Below, piece after piece: positions 31,186 to 40,170 of a DNA stretch of 64,000 bases. Under the pieces are notes generated by a model, which was not told the DNA's origin, searched no databases, and saw only the letters and a list, made by a program, of their open reading frames with translations. The stretch lies in assembly GCF_014054985.1 (NCBI RefSeq), contig NZ_CP059569.1, positions 1,116,001 to 1,180,000 of the forward strand. The letters run 5' to 3'. The translations under genes and the position numbers were made by a program. Source of the stretch: Kingella oralis. Its GTDB lineage: Bacteria; Pseudomonadota; Gammaproteobacteria; Burkholderiales; Neisseriaceae. How positions within the stretch are numbered: the stretch's first letter is position 1; each line of letters begins with the position of its first letter.

Positions 31186-33483
31186 ATGAGTAATTTTGGT
31201 GCGCCTTTGACTGAGGTCGTGGGCAAAAGCGAGGGGTTAATTGCAAAACTGCCGGCTGATTTGCAGAGACTGGCCGCGAGAAAGTGGTTGGCATTGGCGA
31301 ATGTGAAGCAGAAGCGTTGGGATGATACGCCTGATTGGCAGCGCCAGTTTTATGATGTGGAGAAGGCGGATAATGCGCTGCGCTCGTGGGCGGAGCCTTA
31401 TCTTGCTTGCGCGGATGCTTTGCCTTTGGATGTGGAAGCGAGCGATGCAGAGATTCGTGAGTTTGCGCAACGGACCGGGGAGTTGTTTCGCGAGGGGATT
31501 TATCAGTTTGGCTGGGATTGGGATTATTTGCGCGAGCGTGCTGTGGCTTTGGGCTTGGATTGGGACAAGGTGTTTGCGGGCAAAAGCGAAGCGGGCATTT
31601 TGGGGCGTTTGCAGGATGGGGCTTTTTGGAATCGGCAGTTGGGCAAACTGATTCGCCGTTCGCGCGAGCATGTGCGCCGTGCGGGGTTCAACTTGGTGCA
31701 TAAGCGCGCTCAGCTTTTTTGCTCTAACCGCGTGGTGCAGGATAGGCGTGCGCAAAAGGCGCGTAATTCGGCTTTGTTGCAGGCGCTGAGTATGGTTAAT
31801 GAGCTGGGGCAGGAGTTTGCGCTGTCGGAGCTGGTGGAAAAGTCTAATGCCAATCCTGCGGTGCGCCGTGCGGAATTGATGACGCGGATTGCGGGGTTTG
31901 AGGCGATTGCGCGGGATTTGAACCATGTGGGGGAATTTTTGACGCTGACCTGCCCTAGCCGATTCCATCGGGCGCATCATATTTCGGGGGATGTGAATGA
32001 TAAATATGACGGAAGCTCGCCGCGTAATGCGGCGGCTTATTTGCAAAAGGTGTGGGCAAAAATTCAGGCTGCCTTGAAACGGGCGGAAATTGGCATTTAT
32101 GGTTTTCGCGTGGCTGAGCCGCATCATGATGGGTGTCCGCATTGGCATGGGCTTTTTTTTATGGAGGCTTGCCATGTGGATGCTTTTCGCAGGATTGTGG
32201 CGCGTTATGCTTGCCGCGAGAACCGCGAGGAGCTGGACTTGACTTATTTTGAGACGCAAAAGGCGGCGAAAGAGTTTGCGCGGTCGTTGCAGGCTGCACA
32301 GCGATTGGGCGGCGGCAAAGTGGAGCCGCTGGCTATGATTTTAGGCAGCCTGAAAACGGAAGGGGCCTTTTGGGAGCAGGCGGATTGGCGAGTGTTTGGG
32401 AATGCGAAGGTGCAGGCGCGGGTATTGTTTAAGGCGATTGACTGGAATAAGGGGACGGCGGCGGGCTACATTGCTAAATATATCGCCAAGAATATTGATG
32501 GGAAAAATAATGCGGGCGAAGGTGTGGGCGAGGATTGGGAATCGGTTGATGGGGAAAGTGTTGTAGTTACTGCGGAGCGGGTGGATGCTTGGGCGGCACT
32601 TTGGGGCATTCGCCAGTTTCAGCAGATTGGCGGTGCGCCTGTGGGCATTTGGCGCGAGTTGCGCCGCGAGGGTATGACTGAGGGGGATGCGGATGATGTG
32701 ATCGTGCGGGCGGCTTTGGCTGCGGACAAGGGGGATTGGGGTAAGTTTGTGCACCTGATGGGCGGTGCGTTTGTTTGCCGTGATGCGTTGCCGATTGCTC
32801 TATATAAGGAGGAAGCGCAGATTGCTTTGACTAATCGCTATGGGGAGCCTGTGGGCAAGTTTACGCGCGGGGTGGTGGATACGAAATCGGGCGAAATTCG
32901 GATTTCTCGGATTCATGAGTGGACGGTTGGGTTTAAAAATGGCGGCGCAGCCGCCCCTTGGACTTGTGTCAATAACTCTACGAATTTGCGATTTGGTGGA
33001 GTGGATGGGGAAGTTTGCGTTAAGAAACGTAAAGATGCGGTGGATATTTCGGCTTTGGGCGGGGATTATCGCGATGAGTTGAAACGCCAGTTGGGGGAAT
33101 TGGCTCGCGATATGGAACTTGACCCATTTGTTAAGGGGCAAGAAATGGCGTTGATTGAGCAGGCGTTATGGCAAACGCGACAAGGGCCTGTGGTTTCGCC
33201 TGAGGCAAGAGAGGCTTTGGTTTCCCGCGCTGTTGATGAGGCATGGGCGCAACGGGAGGATGAGGTGCGTCGTGGGGTGGTGCGCGAATATGCGGCGTTG
33301 TTGGATGATTTGGCTGATGTGATGCAGCCGCGTTTCAGGCTGCCTGACTCGGCGAAAGCTCCTGAGCTTTGCCGTGAGAAGTTGCGCCGTTTTGCTGCGC
33401 CGAAACAATATGACAGCGTGCAAAGTGTGTTGATGGAAGCGGCGGATTTGCTGGCTGAGATTGAACAGAAATATTGGATTTGA
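31186..33483 (+). CDS. A: P2-like replication initiation protein (GpA, HUH endonuclease)
   Basis: Rolling-circle replication initiator. 765 residues from ATG 31186 (P2 A is 761). The HUH metal site is in PHHDGCPHWHGLFF near residue 320 and the nicking tyrosines are in YIAKYIAKN near residue 427. The gene also carries the plus origin in P2; the nick site is not identified here. Two uptake sequences lie in the gene (around 32068 and 32343). Codons are G/T-rich in third positions. Confidence 0.93.
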   Translation: MSNFGAPLTEVVGKSEGLIAKLPADLQRLAARKWLALANVKQKRWDDTPDWQRQFYDVEKADNALRSWAEPYLACADALPLDVEASDAEIREFAQRTGELFREGIYQFGWDWDYLRERAVALGLDWDKVFAGKSEAGILGRLQDGAFWNRQLGKLIRRSREHVRRAGFNLVHKRAQLFCSNRVVQDRRAQKARNSALLQALSMVNELGQEFALSELVEKSNANPAVRRAELMTRIAGFEAIARDLNHVGEFLTLTCPSRFHRAHHISGDVNDKYDGSSPRNAAAYLQKVWAKIQAALKRAEIGIYGFRVAEPHHDGCPHWHGLFFMEACHVDAFRRIVARYACRENREELDLTYFETQKAAKEFARSLQAAQRLGGGKVEPLAMILGSLKTEGAFWEQADWRVFGNAKVQARVLFKAIDWNKGTAAGYIAKYIAKNIDGKNNAGEGVGEDWESVDGESVVVTAERVDAWAALWGIRQFQQIGGAPVGIWRELRREGMTEGDADDVIVRAALAADKGDWGKFVHLMGGAFVCRDALPIALYKEEAQIALTNRYGEPVGKFTRGVVDTKSGEIRISRIHEWTVGFKNGGAAAPWTCVNNSTNLRFGGVDGEVCVKKRKDAVDISALGGDYRDELKRQLGELARDMELDPFVKGQEMALIEQALWQTRQGPVVSPEAREALVSRAVDEAWAQREDEVRRGVVREYAALLDDLADVMQPRFRLPDSAKAPELCREKLRRFAAPKQYDSVQSVLMEAADLLAEIEQKYWI

Positions 33484-33500
33484 GATTGAAAGGTGTTGAG

Positions 33501-33773
33501 ATGCAGTCTAATTTGAATACTGCTTTTGTTTTGACCATGCGTTATCAATCCACCTGTATTCCGTTGGAAGAGGTGCGACGGCAATGGTTGCCGCATTTGA
33601 GCGAAAGTGAAATGAAAAAAAAGGCGAGCTGCCAATCCTTGCCATTCCCTGTTTTCCGAGCAGATAAAAATTCGCGCAAGTCGCCTTATCTGGTCAATGT
33701 TGCGGATGTGGCGGCTTATTTGGACAGCCAAGCGCAGCAGGCGTTGTTTGAGTGGCAGCGCGTGAATGAATGA
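33501..33773 (+). CDS. PrtN-like (pyocin activator family) protein
   Basis: 90 residues. NTAFVLTMRYQSTCIPLEEVRRQWLPHLSESEMKKKA and LVNVADVAAYLDSQAQQAL match the PrtN family of small DNA-binding activators, also found as excisionase-like proteins at the ends of phage early operons. Here next to the att end, so a Cox/Xis-like role is possible. Confidence 0.7.
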   Translation: MQSNLNTAFVLTMRYQSTCIPLEEVRRQWLPHLSESEMKKKASCQSLPFPVFRADKNSRKSPYLVNVADVAAYLDSQAQQALFEWQRVNE

Positions 33774-33809
33774 AGGCTGCCTGAAATTGCGGCAGCCTGA
33801 ATATTGGTT

Positions 33810-34025
33810 TTACTGAGCTGCTAGCCATTCGGCGCAGATTTGTTTAAGGGCTTGGATATTGGTGCCCCCTACTCGCTCAATGGCGGCGCGGATGATTGCC
33901 ATATCATCGGCTTTGCCTTTGACGGTCATTTGGGCATATTCGCCTGTTTTGATTTTTTCCTTGTAGAATTTGTTGGCGGTTTGGCGGCGCAGATTTTTAC
34001 TGTGTTCGGTGTTTGAATTTGCCAT
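33810..34025 (-). CDS. Small leftward phage protein, possibly ribbon-helix-helix
   Basis: 71 residues (NLRRQTANKFYKEKIKTGEYAQMTVKGKADDMAIIRAAIERVGG). Basic N-terminus then strand-helix-helix pattern. Ribosome site AAGGACA. It is downstream of the consensus promoter and the 18-residue peptide at 34120-34282, with a GC hairpin between. Confidence 0.6.
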   Translation of the reverse strand: MANSNTEHSKNLRRQTANKFYKEKIKTGEYAQMTVKGKADDMAIIRAAIERVGGTNIQALKQICAEWLAAQ

Positions 34026-34063
34026 TGGGTTGTCCTTGTGATAAATTTGCGTTTGTTGAAAGG

Positions 34064-34087
34064 GGCGCGGTCTCCTTAGTCCGCGCC
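34064..34087 (-). terminator. GC hairpin between the 18-residue peptide and the 71-residue gene
   Basis: GGCGCGG and CCGCGCC arms with a ten-base loop. Reading leftward it is followed by CCTTTC, so it is a weak terminator or attenuator. Confidence 0.45.
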
Positions 34088-34119
34088 GTATGATGGTTTA
34101 TCAATCAGATTTTGCTACG

Positions 34120-34176
34120 TTACCAAGCTGGGGAGCTGATGAGTAACAAAATCGCTAGGATTAAGAACTTAATCAT
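34120..34176 (-). CDS. 18-residue hydrophobic peptide
   Basis: Reads MIKFLILAILLLISSPAW and stops with TAA. The ribosome site AAAGGAGGT is near-perfect and spaced well from the ATG at 34176. The gene is preceded by a full-consensus promoter. The peptide is almost entirely hydrophobic with one Lys near the N-terminus, like type I toxins or tiny regulatory membrane peptides. Not recognised as a named family. Confidence 0.6.
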   Translation of the reverse strand: MIKFLILAILLLISSPAW

Positions 34177-34199
34177 GGATACCTCCTTTCTCTAAACCT

Positions 34200-34227
34200 A
34201 ACCTCGCACCATGCGGGGTTTTCTTTT
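34200..34227 (+). terminator. Hairpin with T-run, rightward
   Basis: AACCTCGCA and TGCGGGGTT (one G-T pair) with a CCA loop, then TTCTTTT on the forward strand. On the reverse strand it forms the 5' leader hairpin of the peptide mRNA. Confidence 0.55.
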
Positions 34228-34253
34228 GGGTAGTCCTTAATCTCAATAGTTGT

Positions 34254-34282
34254 ATTATAGGTATTCTATAATAATTTGTCAA
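34254..34282 (-). promoter_or_regulatory. Perfect consensus sigma-70 promoter (leftward)
   Basis: On the reverse strand TTGACA (34282-34277), exactly 17 bases, TATAAT (34259-34254). No mismatch in either box. Transcription should start near 34247, about 70 bases before the small peptide ATG. Confidence 0.9.
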
Positions 34283-34973
34283 TAGTTTAGGCAGCCTGAA
34301 ACCAAAGTTTTTTGGGGTCGGGCTGCCTTTGTTTGGACGCGGATGGTCGGGGGAGGGAGGCGAGCGGAAATTTTTGCGAGGTAGAGCTGACTGGCTGGCT
34401 GGTCGCGCTGCCCTCCGCGCCCGCGATACTCAAAAAATTTGCAAAATTTATGCAGCCTAAAAATATGCTCAACGCTTTTGGAATTCAGGCATTCGCCCCT
34501 ATTTTTAGCACGCTGTAAATTACTCAAATTTAGGCAAATATTGGCATAATCACGCAACAATCCGCATAAATTAGACAATTAGTTTTAATTGAACCATATT
34601 TGCACCATTTTTCATTACTAAAACATCAATTTATTGTTTTTATTTTAAAAATATCTACTATCTATACAATCCAGCATCGGCGCAATGGATAGCGTGCGCT
34701 TGGGGCGGGGGTTTTGCATTTTCAGGCTGCCTATTCACAATCAAAAGGTGGCGGATTTTAGCATTTTCGGCGGGGCGGGTTGGCTACTCTGCCACAAATC
34801 TTTTTGCCTGATGCAGCCTGAAAATATACCGTCCTTCCATTTGGCGTATACCGGATTGTTGCACATCCGCCAAACCCGTTAAGAACAAAGGCAATTCTGC
34901 TTTACAGCTCCCTAGTAACAGCTATAATGCGCGCTCATTTGCATTTTTTAACTGTTTTGAAAGGGATTTAACA
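34283..34973. other. Gene-free prophage/host boundary (about 690 bases)
   Basis: No convincing coding region. Holds uptake sequences (near 34290, 34722 and 34813), an AT-rich stretch (about 34555-34675) and GC-rich fragments. It lies between the last phage gene and the first chromosomal gene, so attR is expected here. The matching attL is outside the window, so the core cannot be defined. Confidence 0.5.
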
Positions 34974-35360
34974 ATGAATTGGTATCTTGCCGTTTTGAAA
35001 AATTATGTGGGATTCAACGGGCGGGCCCGCCTCAAAGAATTTTGGATGTTTATGCTGTTCCATGTCATTGCGGCATTTGTGTTTGGTTTTATTGATGGAT
35101 TGTTGGGCATGATCAACCCAAAAACAGGTTTGGGGCCCATTTGCGGTCTGTATCTTTTGGCAACCTTTCTGCCTGGGTTGGCAGTTCAAATACGCCGTCT
35201 GCACGACACAAACCGGAGCGGTTGGTTCAGTCTAATCGGAATTATTCCTTATGTGGGCCTTATTATTGTTTTGGTTCTGTGCGCCATGAAAGGGACGGAA
35301 GGCGACAACGATTACGGCGAAGACCCGCTGGAATCGGAATATGAAAACAATGGCGACTAA
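34974..35360 (+). CDS. DUF805 membrane protein
   Basis: 128 residues with the DUF805 pattern (WYLAVLKNYVGFNGRARLKEFWMF at the start; IRRLHDTNRSGWF in the middle) and about four hydrophobic segments. Inner-membrane protein of unknown function. First gene right of the prophage. Ribosome site GAAAGGG. Confidence 0.93.
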   Translation: MNWYLAVLKNYVGFNGRARLKEFWMFMLFHVIAAFVFGFIDGLLGMINPKTGLGPICGLYLLATFLPGLAVQIRRLHDTNRSGWFSLIGIIPYVGLIIVLVLCAMKGTEGDNDYGEDPLESEYENNGD

Positions 35361-35390
35361 ACCGCCGCATCCGTAAATTCGTATTAGCCG

Positions 35391-35427
35391 AGGCAGCCTG
35401 AAAACCGTGGGGATTTTCAGGCTGCCT
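35391..35427. terminator. Uptake-sequence inverted pair after DUF805 gene
   Basis: Forward copy 35391-35404 and reverse copy 35414-35427 with a nine-base loop. Three more copies lie before lepA (35475-35518). Confidence 0.65.
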
Positions 35428-35545
35428 TATCTTTAAATTCTGTTAAAATCCACGTTTTATTTCCTTTTATCCTTTCAGGCTGCCTGAAAATACCATCCGC
35501 TTTTCAGGCAGCCTGAAACCTTTATCCCGACACTTCGACAACTGT

Positions 35546-37339
35546 ATGAAAAACATCCGCAATTTCTCCATCATCGCCCACATCGACCACGGCAAATCCA
35601 CCCTTGCCGACCGCTTTATCCAATACTGCGGCGGCTTGGAACAGCGCGAAATGAGCACCCAAGTGCTCGACAGTATGGACATTGAAAAAGAACGCGGCAT
35701 CACCATCAAAGCGCAAACCGCCGCGCTCCACTATAAAGCCAAAAACGGCGAAACCTATCTGCTCAACCTCATCGACACCCCTGGGCACGTGGACTTTTCC
35801 TACGAAGTCTCGCGCAGCCTGTCTGCCTGCGAAGGCGCGTTGCTCGTTGTCGATGCATCGCAGGGCGTGGAAGCGCAAACCGTGGCCAACTGCTACACCG
35901 CCATCGATTTGGGCGTGGAAGTCGTACCTGTGTTGAACAAAATCGACCTGCCCGCCGCCGACCCCGACCGCGTGGCGCAGGAAATCGAAGACATCATCGG
36001 CATTGATGCCGTGGGCGCGGTAACCTGTTCCGCCAAAAGCGGGCTGGGCGTGGAAGACGTGCTGGAAGAAATCGTCGCCAAAATCCCCGCGCCGCAGGGC
36101 GATGCCGCCGCGCCGCTGCAAGCCGTGATTATCGACTCGTGGTTTGACAACTATGTGGGCGTGGTGATGCTTATCCGCATCAAAAACGGCAGCCTGAAAC
36201 TCAAAGACAAAGTGCGCTTTATGTCCACCCGCGCCGAATCGCAGGTGGAACAGCTCGGCGTGTTCACGCCAAAATCGGTGCAAAAACAGGAACTCACCGC
36301 AGGCGAAGTCGGCTTTCTGATTACGGGTGTGAAGGAGCTGGGGCAGGCGAAAGTGGGCGACACCGTAACCCTTGCCGCCAACCCCGCCGCCGAGCCGCTG
36401 GCAGGCTTTAAAGAAGTGCAAAGCCAAGTGTTCGCCGGGCTGTACCCCGTGGAAAGCCACGACTACGAAGCCCTGCGCGACGCACTGGAAAAACTGCAAC
36501 TCAATGATGCCTCGCTGAAATTTGAACCCGAAGTGTCGCAGGCACTCGGCTTCGGCTTCCGCTGCGGCTTTCTCGGCTTACTGCATCTGGAAATCGTGCA
36601 GGAGCGGCTGGAACGCGAGTTTGACATGGATTTGATTACCACCGCGCCCACCGTGGTGTATGAAGTCGTGCTCAAAAACGGCGAAAAAATAGACGTGGAA
36701 AACCCGTCCAAACTGCCCGACATCGGCACCATCGAAACCATTATGGAGCCGATTATCACCGCCACCATCCTCGTGCCGCAGGACTATGTGGGCAACGTGA
36801 TGACCCTGTGCAACCAAAAACGCGGCGTGCAGCGCAATATGCAGTACCTCGGGCGGCAGGTGATGCTCACCTACGATTTGCCGATGAACGAAGTGGTGAT
36901 GGATTTCTTCGATAAACTCAAATCCACCTCGCGCGGCTACGCTTCTTTGGACTATGAATTTAAAGAGTTTATGCCGTCCGACCTCGTGAAACTGGACATT
37001 ATGGTGAACGGCGACAAAGTGGACGCGCTGAGCCTGATTGTGCACCGCCAAACCTCCGTGCAGCGCGGCCGCGAACTGGCAGCGAAAATGCGCGAACTCA
37101 TCCCGCGCCAAATGTTCGATATTGCCGTGCAGGCTGCCATCGGCGGGCAAATCATCGCCCGCGAAAACGTGAAGGCGCTGCGCAAAAACGTATTGGCCAA
37201 ATGTTACGGCGGCGATATTACGCGTAAGAAAAAACTGCTGGAAAAACAAAAGGCAGGTAAGAAACGCATGAAACAGGTGGGCAATGTGGAAATTCCGCAG
37301 AGCGCGTTTTTGGCGATTTTGGAGATTGGGGAGAAATAA
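35546..37339 (+). CDS. lepA: Elongation factor 4 (LepA)
   Basis: Ribosome-bound GTPase that acts on stalled or mistranslocated ribosomes. 597 residues, full length. G1 AHIDHGKST, G2 RGITIKAQT, G3 DTPGHVDF, G4 NKIDLP, and the LepA C-terminal domain with KLDIMVNGDKVDALS. An uptake sequence is translated inside (NGSLKLKDK). lepA is followed by a small membrane gene and lepB, the usual lepA-lepB neighbourhood. Confidence 0.97.
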   Translation: MKNIRNFSIIAHIDHGKSTLADRFIQYCGGLEQREMSTQVLDSMDIEKERGITIKAQTAALHYKAKNGETYLLNLIDTPGHVDFSYEVSRSLSACEGALLVVDASQGVEAQTVANCYTAIDLGVEVVPVLNKIDLPAADPDRVAQEIEDIIGIDAVGAVTCSAKSGLGVEDVLEEIVAKIPAPQGDAAAPLQAVIIDSWFDNYVGVVMLIRIKNGSLKLKDKVRFMSTRAESQVEQLGVFTPKSVQKQELTAGEVGFLITGVKELGQAKVGDTVTLAANPAAEPLAGFKEVQSQVFAGLYPVESHDYEALRDALEKLQLNDASLKFEPEVSQALGFGFRCGFLGLLHLEIVQERLEREFDMDLITTAPTVVYEVVLKNGEKIDVENPSKLPDIGTIETIMEPIITATILVPQDYVGNVMTLCNQKRGVQRNMQYLGRQVMLTYDLPMNEVVMDFFDKLKSTSRGYASLDYEFKEFMPSDLVKLDIMVNGDKVDALSLIVHRQTSVQRGRELAAKMRELIPRQMFDIAVQAAIGGQIIARENVKALRKNVLAKCYGGDITRKKKLLEKQKAGKKRMKQVGNVEIPQSAFLAILEIGEK

Positions 37340-37399
37340 GGTTTTCAGGCTGCCTGAAAAACCATTCGCCAACCCACCCACACCGCAAGGAAACCCACC

Positions 37400-37687
37400 A
37401 TAAGCAACAAGCTCACCGCAACAGAAAAAGCGCAAAATATCGGCATCCTAGTCGGCACATGGCTCGCCGTTTTCGGCTTGAATACTTTGGCACGCACGCC
37501 CAAGCCCATGTCGCAAATCATGCAGATGGTCGGCATGGTCGTTATTTTTTGGACCATTCTTGCCGCTGTTTTTTCACTGGTGTTTTTTGTCAAAACCCTA
37601 ATCGGCAAACGCGACCATTCTTGGAAAACCATCCTGCTTCTCACCGTTTTACTGTGGCTTTGGATGGCTGTTTACGGAAACATATAA
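37400..37687 (+). CDS. Small membrane protein with apparent non-standard ATA start
   Basis: The frame encodes about 95 residues (SNKLTATEKAQNIGILVGTWLAVFG, then two more hydrophobic segments FWTILAAVFSLVFFVKTL and TILLLTVLLWLWMAVYG). A good AAGGAAA ribosome site sits at the right distance from ATA at 37400. No ATG, GTG, TTG or CTG lies between the upstream in-frame stop (37355) and this point; the next possible start is TTG 37478, which would lose the first membrane segment. Either the start is mutated or a rare start is used. Confidence 0.55.
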   Translation: MSNKLTATEKAQNIGILVGTWLAVFGLNTLARTPKPMSQIMQMVGMVVIFWTILAAVFSLVFFVKTLIGKRDHSWKTILLLTVLLWLWMAVYGNI

Positions 37688-37794
37688 AACGCAGTTTTCA
37701 GGCTGCCTGAAAAGCAAAAATAGCCGCCCAACCCATTTTCAGGCTGCCTAAAACCACCCAATCTAAACCACCCGCAACAAAGGAATCCCCCCAA

Positions 37795-38811
37795 GTGAAC
37801 ACCAACTTCATTCTCTACGGCGCCATCGCGCTCTTTATCGTCGGCATCATCATGCTGGCAACCAGCAACAAAAACCGCTTGGCAACAGGCGATTGGAGCA
37901 ACACCCTGCAATGGGGCTATTTGCTGATGATGATAGGCGTATTCGGCATACTCTCCGCAGGCTTGGCGTGGAGTTTCACCGCCGTGCTGCTGCTGTTTAC
38001 CGCGTTCACAGGCGCGATTTGGTTGTGGCAAAAACTCAGCCATAAAGACAAAATCAAGCCTGATAACAACCATCTGCGCGACTACATGGCGGGCTTTTTC
38101 CCCATTATCGCGGTGGTGTTTGTGGTGCGCACGTTTATTGTTGAGCCGTTTCAAATTCCGTCTAGCTCCATGCGTTCGGGGCTGGTGAAAGGCGATTTTA
38201 TTTTGGTGAACAAGTTTAGCTACGGCATTCGCGTGCCTGTGCTCAACACGGTGGCCGTTCCCACAGGCAGCATCCAGCGCGGCGATGTGGTGGTGTTTAA
38301 CTATCCCGTTGAGCCACAAAACAATTACATCAAGCGCATTGTGGCGGTGGGCGGCGATACGGTTGAATATAAAGACAAAATTTTAACGGTAAATGGCAAA
38401 GCCAGCGTGGATGTGCCACAAGGCGGCTACACTTATCCCGATGATGGCAACAGCAATATCCCGCGCCAAGCCGAGCGTTTTCAGTCCACCTTTGAGGGCA
38501 AAACGTTTGATGTGCTGAAAGTGGACGGCGCGCCTTCGGTGGATGCGCCCACATGGAATCATTACCAAGCCATGTTCGCGCAAACGGGCTTTGAAAGCGG
38601 CTTGCAGCAAAATTGCGAATACGCGGAAGACGGCAGCGGCTTTAAATGCAAAGTGCCTGCGGGCAAATATTTTGCCATGGGCGACAACCGCGACAACAGC
38701 GCAGACAGCCGCTATTGGGGCTTTGTGGACGACAAATTGATTGTGGGCAAAGCGTTTATGATTTGGTTGAACACGGGCGAGATGAGCCGCGTGGGCACCA
38801 TCATCAAATAA
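37795..38811 (+). CDS. lepB: Signal peptidase I
   Basis: Membrane serine/lysine protease that removes signal peptides. 338 residues, GTG start. Three N-terminal hydrophobic segments, catalytic Ser in QIPSSSMRSG (about residue 124), Lys in NNYIKRIVAVGGD (about 180), and C-terminal GDNRDNSADSRYWG box. In the lepA-lepB cluster. Confidence 0.97.
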   Translation: MNTNFILYGAIALFIVGIIMLATSNKNRLATGDWSNTLQWGYLLMMIGVFGILSAGLAWSFTAVLLLFTAFTGAIWLWQKLSHKDKIKPDNNHLRDYMAGFFPIIAVVFVVRTFIVEPFQIPSSSMRSGLVKGDFILVNKFSYGIRVPVLNTVAVPTGSIQRGDVVVFNYPVEPQNNYIKRIVAVGGDTVEYKDKILTVNGKASVDVPQGGYTYPDDGNSNIPRQAERFQSTFEGKTFDVLKVDGAPSVDAPTWNHYQAMFAQTGFESGLQQNCEYAEDGSGFKCKVPAGKYFAMGDNRDNSADSRYWGFVDDKLIVGKAFMIWLNTGEMSRVGTIIK

Positions 38812-38817
38812 GCCCAA

Positions 38818-38876
38818 AGGCAGCCTGAAAACGGGATAACGAGTTGGCGCGGTGCCAAACCGTTTTCAGGCTGCCT
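38818..38876. terminator. Uptake-sequence hairpin after lepB
   Basis: 17-base arms (AGGCAGCCTGAAAACGG and complement) at 38818-38834 and 38860-38876; intervening GGCGCGGTGCC is itself partly paired. Confidence 0.7.
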
Positions 38877-39001
38877 TAGGCTTTACCATCGGCATATCAT
38901 TGCCCGCCCACCCATTTTCATGCTGCCTATCCGCCCCCGCGTAGGCAGCCTGGAAATATCGCCATCATGCTAAAATAGCCCGCTTCATAAGGACACTCAT
39001 C

Positions 39002-40090
39002 ATGCAATCCCAAAACATCATCGTCGGCTTATCGGGCGGGGTGGACAGCTCCGTAACCGCCGCGCTGTTGCACCAACAAGGACACAACGTGCGCGGCATC
39101 TTCATGCAAAACTGGGAAGACGACAACAACGACCAATATTGCAGCATCAAGGAAGACTCGCTCGACGCGATGGCGGTCGCCGACATCATCGGCATAGACA
39201 TAGACATCGTCAATTTCGCGGCGCAATACAAAGACAAAGTGTTCGCCTATTTTCTGCAAGAATACGAAGCGGGCAGAACGCCCAACCCCGATGTGCTGTG
39301 CAACGCCGAAATCAAATTCAAATGCTTTTTAGACCACGCCATCGCGCAAGGCGCAGAAGCTATCGCCACAGGGCATTACGCCCGCAAAGAAGTGCGCAAT
39401 GGCGTGCATTATCTGCTCAAAGGCGCGGACGGCAGCAAAGACCAAAGCTATTTCCTCTACCGCTTGCAACCCTTTCAGCTTGAACGCGCCCTATTCCCGC
39501 TGGGCGGTATGCAAAAAACCGAAGTGCGCCGCCTTGCCAGCGATTTCAGGCTGCCTACTGCCGCCAAAAAAGACAGCACAGGCATTTGCTTTATTGGCGA
39601 GCGCCCATTTCGCGAATTTCTGCAAAAATACCTACCCACCCACAACGGCAACATGGTAACGCCCGATGGCAAAATAGTTGGCGAACACATCGGCTTAACC
39701 TTTTACACCATCGGGCAGCGCAAAGGCTTGGGCATTGGCGGCGCGGGCGAACCGTGGTTTGTGGCGGGCAAAAACCTCGCCCGCAACGAGTTAATCGTGG
39801 TGCAAGGGCATGACGACCCCCTGCTCTATTCAGGCAGCCTGAAAATGAACCAACTATCGTGGACGCTGCCCGAAAAACCCGCCGCAGGACGCTACACCTG
39901 CAAAACCCGCTACCGCATGGCAGATGCGCCGTGCGAACTGCGCTATTTGGATGACCACACCGCCGAGCTGGTGTTTGACGCGCCGCAATGGGCGGTTACC
40001 CCCGGGCAATCCGCCGTGCTATACGATGGCGACATCTGCCTTGGCGGCGGCATTATCACCGAAACCGATAAACCGATTATTGTGCCATAG
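39002..40090 (+). CDS. mnmA: tRNA-specific 2-thiouridylase MnmA
   Basis: Thiolates U34 of tRNA Lys, Glu and Gln. 362 residues. PP-loop GLSGGVDSS at residues 8-16, catalytic Cys in DVLCNAE near 100, second Cys in STGICFIGE near 196. Two translated uptake sequences (FRLPTAAK; SGSLKMN). Note the matching substrate tRNA-Lys(TTT) at 57325 in this window. Confidence 0.97.
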   Translation: MQSQNIIVGLSGGVDSSVTAALLHQQGHNVRGIFMQNWEDDNNDQYCSIKEDSLDAMAVADIIGIDIDIVNFAAQYKDKVFAYFLQEYEAGRTPNPDVLCNAEIKFKCFLDHAIAQGAEAIATGHYARKEVRNGVHYLLKGADGSKDQSYFLYRLQPFQLERALFPLGGMQKTEVRRLASDFRLPTAAKKDSTGICFIGERPFREFLQKYLPTHNGNMVTPDGKIVGEHIGLTFYTIGQRKGLGIGGAGEPWFVAGKNLARNELIVVQGHDDPLLYSGSLKMNQLSWTLPEKPAAGRYTCKTRYRMADAPCELRYLDDHTAELVFDAPQWAVTPGQSAVLYDGDICLGGGIITETDKPIIVP

Positions 40091-40150
40091 GCAGCCTGAA
40101 AACGAGCGAAGCGCGTTTTGGCAGAGCTAAACATTATTTTCAGGCTGCCT
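40089..40150. terminator. Uptake-sequence pair after mnmA
   Basis: Forward copy 40089-40102 (including the mnmA stop region) and reverse copy 40137-40150. Confidence 0.6.
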
Positions 40151-40170
40151 TATCCGCCCAACTTAACCGT

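Noticed and set aside
34685..34882. 65-residue open frame in the prophage/host boundary
   Set aside because: Contains untransformed uptake-sequence peptides (FRLPIHN, MQPEN), no ribosome site, no conserved features.
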